From Neospora caninum Liverpool (lineage: Eukaryota > Apicomplexa > Conoidasida > Eucoccidiorida > Sarcocystidae): a stretch of 64,000 nucleotides of DNA. Both the position numbers and the translations under genes were made by a program. The stretch is from NCBI RefSeq assembly GCF_000208865.1, contig NC_018398.1, forward strand, positions 3,862,812 through 3,926,811. Reading direction: 5' to 3'. This document shows, piece by piece, positions 55,202 to 64,000 of this stretch; position 1 is the stretch's first letter; each line of letters starts with the position of its first letter. The notes below the pieces were generated by a model. The model was given only the letters and a program-made list of their open reading frames with translations. It made no database searches and had not been told where the DNA came from.

Positions 55202-56628
55202 ATGATGGGTCCAGCGTCTTGGAGACAGGCTCTGTGTGCGGTGTTGGGTTTCCTTGTTGCTTGTACAGTCGATTTCTGCCAAAATGTGCGTGGCCTTCAA
55301 AGAACGCACGGAGAAGACATCTCAGGCAACACGGCATTTCTTTCTTCTCCACGTCACGCTTACCGGGGCCGCAGAATCCAGGAAGCCCATCCTTTCCCCA
55401 GTTCGTTTACTCTCTGGTCTCCCACGTCCTCCGGTGCAACGAATGCTGCGTCCTTCAGACTGTCACGCAGTGCGAATCTTGGAAATGCAACTGAACTGTT
55501 TTTAAACCCGAAGAACCTCCACTACCGCCTCGATTCAGCTTTCGCTGTTCCCTCTGCGTACTCCCCCCCGCGTGCCGAAGCGTTTCAAAAAGCGCCACCG
55601 TCTGCATTTTCCCATCGCTCTCTCTTTCCTGTTGCTCCCGTCCATGTCCCCTGGCGACCCGCGCACGCAGGAACCTTGGTGAGATCTTCCTCAAGCGGCG
55701 GCGAGGAACAGGTTTACCACGCTGACAGTTTACGGGCGAGGGTGGAGGAACTGGTTCATTCTGCTCCTGTTGTTCTGTTCATGAAGGGGACTCCGGAGAA
55801 TCCGCAGTGCGGATACAGTCGAGCCATCGTCGAGATCCTTCAGCTGGTAAGAGACAAAACAGTCGCGGGTTTTCTTCCACGCGTTAGCAGGTAGCACGAC
55901 TCTTTACACTTCCGAGCTCGGCCAGCGTAAATCCCCTCGGCGCACACGCTTCGACAGTTTGTGCCCGTGTCGCTTCGATCAATGCTTCATGCGCGGATCT
56001 TTCTTGTTTCGTGGCTTCTACACATTCACTTCTACGCTGGACGGGACGGTTCTGGATTACCCGGCGGGATCATGTGACGCAACGGATGCGCGGGAGTGGC
56101 GCAGTGAAGCCGCTCCTCCGCGTTGCTCTGTCGGCCTGTCCGCAAGTCCCCAGAACGGGGCGGTTTTGTGTGTGGTGGCTGAACACGATTTCGGGAGGTG
56201 TGCCGAGATATCGTCGTTGGTTTGCGGCTCTGTTCGGTCTGTATTGCGAGCACACATGGCGCTGTGTCGGTGCGTTGCAATGACTGTCATCTGTGCGGCA
56301 GGCTGCAAGTGAAGAGCCCGCTCTGTCCGGCAGTGACAAGGCAGATGCATCTGCCCCCAACACTCTCCCAGGAGGTTTCTTCCGCCCTGTGGATATTTGG
56401 GAAGACCTAGCGCTTCGAGAGGCTCTCAAGCGTTACACAAACTGGCCCACGGTTCCCCAGTTGTTTATTGAGCACCAATTCGTCGGCGGCACAGACATTG
56501 CTGCCGAGATGTTTAGAGATCGCTCACTGCACCAGGCACTGTCGCAAGCAGCGAAAAAGTTCGCCGAAACCGCGAGAGACAGAGGGAGTAGCAGATACGG
56601 AAGAACAGCAACAGGAGCCGAACAGTAA
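55202..56628 (+). CDS. Monothiol glutaredoxin, organelle-targeted (GRX5-like, two exons)
   Basis: CGFS-class glutaredoxin, a family that carries and transfers [2Fe-2S] clusters in organelles. Exon 1 is 55202-55846 (ends CAGCTG|GTAAGA), exon 2 is 56302-56628 (after GTGCGGCAG), phase 0, 323 aa. The glutaredoxin fold starts near residue 175: VVLFMKGTPENPQCGYS with active-site Cys 203, then EALKRYTNWPTVPQLFIEHQ with the cis-Pro TVP motif, and FVGGTDIAAEM, the glutathione-binding GG. The active site is CGYS instead of CGFS. The N-terminus begins with a hydrophobic signal-like segment (about 8-27) followed by ~145 Ser/Arg/Pro-rich residues, the bipartite layout of apicoplast proteins. An extra ~25-residue loop (ASEEPALSGSDKADAS) sits right after the intron. 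Apicoplast location is inferred. Confidence 0.92.
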
Positions 56629-57311
56629 ACCAGGCGTATGCTGCCCCGCCCGGACGCACGCCGTTTTTTATTCTGTCGTGATGCACAGCTTCTATTAGCT
56701 GCTTCCTCGAGGAAGTCGTTTCTTGTTTCCGTTTTGTCTCCGTCGCGTGGAAAACCCGCGTTTTAAAGTCCAGGGGGGGAACTGTGCATTGCGATACAAC
56801 GTGTGACCTGCATCAGGGGAGGGGGGAGGTGATACTGGGCAATTCCATGCGTGTCCCAAAATGCACGCCAGGCTCTCATAACTGTATCTGGCTCTCACTT
56901 TGTAGCCCGGGATGACGGAAAGAAAAGGCAGGGAATTAAGACTTCTGGTCGTGCCAGAGACACCACTACCACATTGATTTGAAAGTTGCGGGCTTTGGGT
57001 CTCAGGCCGAACACGGCCGGCGGTCGAAAGTTTTGGCACGGGTTTTGTGTATTGCATGCCTCTGTCCTGTGCCGTCTCTGTGGTGAATTCTTGACTGCTG
57101 CTTTACCAGAACAAGTCCGTTTTACGCCCTTTAATCCCACTCATCGTGGAAGTGTTTTCCGCCACTTCACGCGCCTGTTCAGCTTGGCGCTCCTCAAGAA
57201 TCCGCGCGAGCCTGATGGCCTAAAAATACAGTCCATGTATGACACCAGGAAGTGGCAATCTCTTCCGAGAACTTGGATGGAGGAGAACTGGGCACAGTCC
57301 GCGTATTTTGC
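56629..57311. other. Convergent intergenic region
   Basis: Shared 3' flank of the plus-strand glutaredoxin and the minus-strand LRR gene. A plus-strand ORF ending at 57318 contains a fairly protein-like stretch (MYDTRKWQSLPRTWMEENWA), but no start or upstream exon can be assigned. No other feature. Confidence 0.35.
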
Positions 57312-60296
57312 TCACTGAGCGGTTGGGGTTCTGGATGACGGCACATGCGGATACAGCGTACCCTGTAGAATGCATGTGTACACTGGTGCTTGATAGATCA
57401 GTCCCGGGTTCGGCCTATATTCAAGCAGTTCGTCACCAGCGTCTAATGCCCCGGGGCGAAAGGCTGTAGAGTCTCGTCTGCTGTTGGTGCTTACCATAGT
57501 TGCCATCTTTGTCGCCTCGGTTGCCTTCCCCTGGGCGAGCCGAGTTTGAGCATCCACATAGAACTTTTCAAGGGCTTGTTCCACCTGAACCGCATCGCGC
57601 TTCACCCATGTTCGTTGAAGGACCCAGTCAAGCACCTGAGCTGCTGTCATATCGGGAAAAGAAGAAGCAACAAGCACTCCCGGCGCCACTCCACCGGCAC
57701 CTCCCTTCGCTGCTGGGACGCCTGAGCCTGCCGCCATTTTCTCCTTGGCCGCCGGTCCTGCGCTGAAGGTAGGAACGGAACCAGACGGGCTAGAGCCCAT
57801 CCCACCGACTGCTCCGGGGGACATAGGATCCTTGTTTCCAGCTGAGCTGGAGCCACTTCCGGAGGAGGCTTCGGCTCCAGCTTTTCCAGCTTTCGCGCGG
57901 TTGCCCCCTGCGCTGTGGTTGGTTCGCCCTTCCGAGCCAGGACGAGAAGTTGGAACCAGGAACCCTGCTCCAGTGGCTGCCGCTTGAGCCTCCGCTGGGG
58001 CGGCTGCTGCGACTGTCCTTTCGTGTTCCTCTGGTACAATATCTGTGGCAAGTCGGAGGGGCACTTTTCCGATGCCCGATCCATCATTCTCGATGAACTC
58101 TGAGAGTCGCTGGAGGAACTCACGGGGAATGGTGTACGTGAGATCATTCGGTGATCGCCCTTCTCGGAAAGGTGCCCACTGCTGCAGAAGACCTAGACAG
58201 GCATCTCGAAGCTTCTCGACTTCCCAAGCTTCCAGAGGAGAAACTTCGGTGCCGCATGGCGCCTCGTTTGTACAGCCAGCGGTACTTGTCCCCTTTGTGG
58301 AGTTCCCGACAGGAGAGGGACAGCAACGAGAGGAAGAAGTAGGCGCACCCACAGAGGCAGACTGCCCTTGACTCGCATTTCCCTGGCGCCGATTTTGAAA
58401 AGGGTTCCTCAGCGGCCCTTCCGCTGAGTCGTTGGTAGATTTAACAATCTCCGCACTGCAATCGACACGGGCCCTGGAGATGCCTTCGATGCGCGAATTG
58501 CCTTGGTCAAGCGTCGCGTTTCGAACTGCTCGCAGCGCCGGTGGATGCGGAAGCGGGCAGAGGAGTGCATCCGCACGAAGCAGAGATGCAGTGTCACACA
58601 TATCACTCTCCGGTTGAGCACAAAGAATACGTGCTTTGTGCAGCACGTCACATTCGAGGGCCGAAAACCCAGAGAGGTTCCGCGAACGAGAGAGACGCTG
58701 AATTATGGAGGATAAGAAACAAACAAAGGAATGCCAAAGAGCTTTTGCTATCCCAACATGTGGCTCACCGGCGTTCTTCCCATGCAACAAGACAGAATAC
58801 TTCAAGTCAGCTGGTCGACGGTTGAACTCACAATTGAAGGATATCTTTTGTTTTGCTTTGTAGAGGTCACGGGCGCAGCAGCCGCACCGAAACTACTGCC
58901 CTCCCCTGTACTTCGTCTCACAACCTACTCGAGGAAGGATCGTCTCACAAACCGCTTGAAGAAGGATCGCACTTAAGGCCTGGACTAAGTCTTCAAAGAA
59001 ATCTATCACATTAAGGGAGCGTGAGAAGCAGTCTGTGTAATTTTAAGATGGTTGGGCTAGCCGAATCATCGAACCGCTCACCTCTGGCAACGGCATTTGT
59101 GATACACTTGCGTCATGATGCCCATTGCCTAGCTCGTTATCAGCGGTCGTTGATACCGAAGGAGATCGAGACGAGGAAGACTGAAGGTGACTTCTCGACC
59201 CACCCTTTCCCGCTTTGAAGGTCACGTAATGGTGATGCGGGACCGTGGAAGACCTCCCAGAGGAAGTACTATACGACATCCAGTGCGCAGATCGCGAAGA
59301 CCAACCAAGCGTGGCCGCCGATTGTTTGCGCACTTCGCAGGTGGAGGGCACGTGTTTTTCGATGCCCGTAACTTTTTGGTGGTCTAGTACCTCAAGAGCG
59401 GGTAGCCGTGAGATTATACGTGCCCTGAAGCAGCATTGGCAAAGTCCAGACTGTCGTTGTGCTTCGCCTGTGGCCATAAGCGGCGAATCGAGAAACAGTA
59501 CTTCGGCCGAATCTTAGAACTTTTCTGTACCATCTATATTGGGGGTTCGGAAGTCGTTTTCCGAAGAACTTCGCTAGCTCGCTCAGATCCACCGATATCA
59601 AGATTTTGTATCCCTCTACAGCTTCAAGTTTCCCCCAAACATACTACAGTGGCACGCTGACGAGAAGAAGCAGAACATCAAGAAGCCCGGCTTCGCATGC
59701 CAACACCGTTAGGCTCTTTTCATCTGTAACCAACAGGCAAAGTGACACGGCTGCACGTCGGTTAATGTTGGGCGTACGTGAACTCCGATAAAAAAAGCAC
59801 CGCATACTTTTTTAGACATCTTGGAAATGCACAAGAGTTTATACACAAAGGGAGCTACCGATCCTTTTTTGAAGACCCTTTGGCGGACTAACCGATAACT
59901 GGGTTCTTCGACTACTGGATTTCCCGTCAAAACAACCGTTTTCAAACACTGCAGACGGCTGAGCGCCTCAAGCTGCGACGAGAGGTTCTTGATCTGGTTG
60001 CGAGCAGCTGAGAGAACCTCAAGGAATTTACACTTTATTATCGGTCCATGAAGTGTGATTAGCAGGTTGTCGTTTATATACAGTTCCTTCAGACGTGTAT
60101 TGTGATCGAGGGCCTGCAAATCACGTAGTCTGTTTCTGTTCAACCAAAGAACATGAACATTCTCGAAAACAGCGATATTGTCACTGAGCTGAGTGCCTCC
60201 CTTATGCGATAAGTAGAGCTCCGTTGTCCTCCGAGCTACAGAATAGGAGCGACCGACAAGGCCGTCCCAAGGATCTATAATCACCGTTGCTGCCAT
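57312..60296 (-). CDS. Leucine-rich-repeat protein with long low-complexity C-terminus (three or more exons)
   Basis: Model: exon 1 60296-59893 (ends GTTATCG|GTTAGT), exon 2 59424-59082 (CTGCTTCAG acceptor, CCAGAG|GTGAGC donor), exon 3 from 58697 (ATAATTCAG acceptor) to a stop at 57312. Exons 1-2 encode a compact LRR array: TTELYLSHKGGTQLSDNIAV, VLWLNRNRLRDL, LKELYINDNLLITLHG, FLEVLSAARNQIKNL, LKTVVLTGNPVVEEPSYR, closed by the LRR cap SRLPALEVLDHQKVT across the junction. The pattern resembles LRRC72 and other axonemal LRR proteins. Exon 3 adds ~460 residues rich in Ser, Gly, Ala and Pro, with one helical-looking segment (AQVLDWVLQRTWVKRD). A good donor at 57495 (ACTATG|GTAAGC) suggests another 3' exon. 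Joining of exon 3 rests on phase only. Confidence 0.72.
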
Positions 60297-62519
60297 CGTA
60301 ACATCTCTATGGCACACATTATCACAGGAGGGGGGGGCCTGAAGTGGATTTTCTCCCCGCAAAACTGTGTACAACGCCCGCACATCTTCGGGCTGTCGCC
60401 GTGCCACCGGAGAAATCAGGTTCTCTTTGCAGCGTACAACGTTAACCAGGACTATACCACACGTGCATGAAAACATACTCGTCACATACCACTCATCTGG
60501 GCAGCCTGGTTTGGGGCCCACAATGCCGTGGCAGTTCAAATCACTGTTATCTGCGATAAGACACGATTCCTTCAGCGATGGAAACCACTACACCCGACAC
60601 TCCATGACTCTCCAGAGAAACGCGTGACAGGATTCGACAAGAATGGCTGGGGCTTCGTGATATTGAGCCTAGAACTCCTTGCGTCGCTCCATGCAGTCAG
60701 CCAATAGGGCTGGCAACCGGATTTGCTGGCAGAGGAGTACGAGAGTTAGCTCCGTGGAAACACGGAGAAGAGCACGTGGTACGACCATACTGGCGAACAA
60801 CTGGAACAAATACCTCCAAGCTTCCTCGATCAGGTCCACAACGGTCGTGCAGTCTCTCTCACACTCGCGGTGGGTGCTCCGGAGGCACGGTGGGCCAGTC
60901 GACAGACCGCTGGTCAATGACACGTCGAAGTGCATGCATGGGATCGATAAAAAGTTGATTTACTCGTCAGCATGGATAAAACTCTGCATTGCTTCGGCAG
61001 ATTGGCAGTGTCGATGAGACTGTGTAACGGTCAGGGACAACCAAGGACCGACCAAAGCATGAAACCGCATTCTAGGCATGGGGAGAGAAACTACTGAACT
61101 GGGGAAAGGGAAGCTTAAAGACTAATGAAACCACTGCGCGAAAAGGGTTCCAGGAAGTCTTAAACCGTCAAGCCGCTACTATGCCCTTCTTCATCCCAAG
61201 GCAGCCTCTGGTAAAATTTCAGGAGGGCAGTATGCGCCCACATCATAGTAGTAAGGGCCACGTTGTCCGTCTTCGGATCATGCGTTGAACAAATCGTTCG
61301 CTCGCACGCCAGGACAGGAACTGGAGCATGTTGTGTAACATCCTCTTGGCAAGTGAGGGTCAGACCTCAAAGCGACACTTTCTTTGGTTACTGCCTTCCA
61401 TCGCGTAACAGGCGATTATGCGCAAGATTTTCATGAGGTTTCACGCTGTAATTCTGGAGCGAAACATGCTAAATACGGGCGCTTCGCACCCAAGGAGCCA
61501 TAACCTTGTGCATAGTAAGACAACAACCAACTTCTCTTACGGCTGAGCAGCGACATTTCGAGATTATGCGTAAGTTTAAGGGACGCAGTGGCGTCTGAGA
61601 AACGGAGTATGTACACGCGTGCCACCCCAACCGCAGTCCTGTAGACTGTGAGCAAAACTACGGAAGAGAACCCCCGTTGGCTCGTTTCGACACCACTGGT
61701 TCTGGCCTCACGAGTCGCACGAATATCCACACTTTCTATGCCAAGGATTTCGTTATTATCGTGGGCACTCAAGAAAGAGGATCCGATTGCTGCGGTCGAT
61801 ACAAACCCATGCGTCTGGGGCCCGTCGTTTGAGAGGCAATATTGAAGAGGTTAGTGCTCATAGCAGTTGAAGAGGTGTGCCGCCACCACATTGCGTGAGT
61901 CAATCTACACTGTTCGGACAAGGCCCTGAAGCTAGCGTATCATATGTGGCTGCGCAGGCTGACGGTTCGTACGGAAGAGCATGGGATGTGTCGTTCTCTC
62001 TTCAGACGTACATGCCGCAGCTGAAAGACAAACCCCGGCTGCGATTCACTCGGTCACACAGTGTGCGGACCTGAGAGTTGAGGGTTGTCACGACGCCGCG
62101 CTAGACAACTTAGAAGATGTGAAACGATGTAGTTAAACACACACTGACGGATATACCCGTAGCCTAAGTTGCAGTCCTATCCAGCGAATTGGAAAATGCT
62201 AGAGTTCGTACATCGATGCACTGCTAAAAATCCAAATACCATTTACGAACGGCTAACAAGACGACTAGACTGTGGATTGTTGTTGACAAGATGCCCATCG
62301 TAGACAGAAAAAAATTGCGTTAGACGACAACTTGACACAAACTAGCGTCGACAGGCCGGAGGCAGCAGGAGCCGTTGGGGCTTCTCTCATACTGGCAGCG
62401 CCCTCGGCATGTGCATGTCATTCAGACACGCCAGTTTCCACTGAATAGTGAAACGGGAAAACTAGCAGGCCGAGAACCCAGAAATGTGCTCTGCTAGACC
62501 GGTGGCAGGTTTCCCGTAT
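60297..62519. other. Intergenic, one candidate terminal exon
   Basis: Upstream of the LRR gene and downstream of the Tctex light chain gene. A minus-strand ORF at 60669-60935 ends with a hydrophobic, well-ordered stretch (DLIEEAWRYLFQLFASMVVP) and a stop; it might be a terminal exon, but no partner exon was found. The rest (61.0-62.5 kb) shows only short ORFs without motifs. Confidence 0.35.
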
Positions 62520-63642
62520 TCAACAAATGCTCATATTTGCAGTGTGTATATCGTAACGATGCAGTCCACGGTATCGGTCGAGACTTGCAGGCTGCAGAGT
62601 CCTGAAGCGAACAGGAGATGTCGCGGAGCAGCGTAGATCTCTCAAACATTGGTGTTGTCGAGGAGCATGAACGAGAGTTTTCCAGCAGGCGCTGTTGACG
62701 TGTGGATACCCTTCGGCTCCACAAACTAAAAGGGTGAACATGAACTCAACTAGTGAGCTTCCGATTGCCACTTTGTCTTGAGCAAGGTGAGTTCCTTAAT
62801 AACGCCATGGTGTTGCTGGTCATTGAAGCTCACCGTCAGTTTTCACATCCCAACACGTACTGGCAGCCGTGTATAGACCGGCGCCTGTCTTCTGCATGAT
62901 GATGCATGTGACTGCAATGTAGAAAACAAAAAGTCAGACAAGCTGGCCTCACGTCGATTGTTAGACAAGTTGAGCACTTTCGTCCGCGACCGCTGATCCC
63001 CGAGAGCTTGGAATGCACTTTTTGCTACCTCGCCCAACCGATACATGTCACACCGCGTGATCGCTTGAGACTGATTGATTACAAAGCACCACGCGTCGGC
63101 TGATCACCGCATTATTTGTAAAAATTTTGACGTCGTCTTACCGATGTATTTAAACGCTTTGTTTAGTTTCGCGAGTTCCTTGAGACAAGCGTCAGAGATC
63201 TGCGCACACCATGAGTTTACTTTCTCTTTTTTGTAGACAACGCTTGAGAGGCACTGCGTAATGGCCTGCACAGATAGAGATATTAAATGACATATGCTCA
63301 AATAGGCCGAGGTTAGAGAGTGTGGCAACCGGAGGAGCAGCAGCAAAACGTTAGAAGTCTACTGCAATGGCTAAACTGGTCAATGCTATCGGCATTTCAG
63401 TTGTCCGTTGGAATCCGCTCTGCATCTACCATGGCGCATTCAGTAGCAGCTGGACATTTTACGGACTCAGAATCGGGAAACCTCTCAGTCCAAAAAAAAG
63501 ACTCATTGCGCGTGGTTCTTCAGCATGCCACTACGCTGAAGACTTCCGCAGTATTACGAGGAATCGATAGGCTTCCTCGAAAACATATATATCTTACGTG
63601 ACGTGCTATTTCCTGAATTTGCTCGGCGACAAAGTCGCTTTG
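62520..63642 (-). CDS. Tctex-type dynein light chain (DYNLT), 5' end unresolved
   Basis: Dimeric light chain that binds the dynein intermediate chain and cargo. Exons seen: 63642-63598 ([15 protein letters not shown]), 63265-63142 ([20 protein letters not shown] through LNKAFKYI), 62911-62834 ([20 protein letters not shown] then WDVKTD) and a last exon from 62776. The first junction is phase 0 and the next two are phase 1, and the residues align along the Tctex1 fold: helix 1, helix 2 with the conserved K-V-N-x-W, then the [12 protein letters not shown] strand. The last exon reads [20 protein letters not shown], which fits the closing strand by hydrophobic pattern but lacks the usual Trp/Asn, and carries ~60 extra residues to the stop at 62520. 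The initiating exon is not identified and may lie to the right of 63642 or outside the window. Confidence 0.8.
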
Positions 63643-64000
63643 CTGAAGGCCGGCACAGAGCACAGCACTAGACGGCCGGAGCCATGGGTCACAGCCCACT
63701 TGTGGCCGCTGAGAGAGGCAAATTGACCGACTGAGTTAAGACGCGCTCGCCGAGAAGCAACTTTGGGTCTTGAGCATCAGTTCCCACGCACTAGCACGTA
63801 TATAAGAGCTAACCACAGGAACTGCTGCTAAGAGCCGTTGATGTTTCTTTGGTATCGAGGGGGTAACAAAACGAGGCCATTGTCACAGTGCCTCCGCGGA
63901 CGTAAGGGTGCCGTTAGGTAACACGGTCATTTTTATGTTCGCGGAACAGGATACTCAGATATCCGAGGAATGAAGAAAGATCTGCAACGTTCGTTGGTTC
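63643..64000. other. Upstream of the Tctex gene, no confirmed exon
   Basis: The minus-strand frame of the first seen Tctex exon stays open to about 63720, and an ATG-started 23-codon segment (63880 downwards, MASFCYPLDTK) ends near a GTTAGC donor, but its phase does not match the next exon. Probably 5' UTR, intron or first exon. Confidence 0.3.

Overview
The window looks like nuclear DNA of a tissue-cyst-forming coccidian apicomplexan (Toxoplasma, Hammondia or Neospora type). The evidence is a secreted rhoptry-type kinase, genes split by short GT-AG introns, GC-rich coding exons with Ser/Arg/Gly/Ala-rich insertions inside otherwise conserved eukaryotic proteins, a redox protein with an apicoplast-style leader, and AT, TATC and longer tandem repeats in the non-coding DNA. 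I cannot fix the species from sequence alone. No bacterial genes, CRISPR arrays, insertion sequences, rRNA or tRNA genes were seen.

Layout. 0.3-6.9 kb (+): a six-exon kinesin-8 motor. 10.5-11.4 kb (+): an unrecognised single-membrane-span protein. 12.06-12.64 kb: seven copies of an 82-bp direct repeat. 13.0-14.9 kb (-): a rhoptry-kinase-family protein. 17.6-19.5 kb (-): a sphingomyelinase-like endonuclease/exonuclease/phosphatase-fold protein with a very Cys-rich insert. 22.4-24.9 kb (-): the peroxisomal ubiquitin ligase subunit PEX12, with its RING domain on a separate small exon. 25.3-26.7 kb (-): the TRAPP subunit TRAPPC1/BET5. 28.5-29.8 kb (+): a tentative mitochondrial protein with a very basic tail. 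31.4-32.4 kb (-): a four-span membrane protein. 36.9-37.6 kb (+): LSm5. 39.1-39.9 kb (-): a small three-exon gene of unknown function. 40.1-45.9 kb (-): an 11-exon cytoplasmic dynein light intermediate chain. 48.9-53.1 kb (-): a membrane-anchored OMS1/METTL7-like methyltransferase. 55.2-56.6 kb (+): a monothiol glutaredoxin. 57.3-60.3 kb (-): a leucine-rich-repeat protein. 62.5-63.6 kb (-): a Tctex-type dynein light chain whose 5' end is unresolved.

Genes were rebuilt by joining exons at GT-AG sites and checking that phases agree and that the joined lengths are multiples of three. This worked for kinesin-8 (1441 aa), PEX12 (764 aa), TRAPPC1 (264 aa), the four-span protein (187 aa), LSm5 (118 aa), the 121-aa gene, the dynein light intermediate chain (837 aa), the methyltransferase (832 aa), and the glutaredoxin (323 aa). 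The genes are independent transcription units rather than an operon. Four of them (kinesin-8, dynein light intermediate chain, Tctex light chain and possibly the LRR protein) belong to microtubule-motor or axoneme biology.
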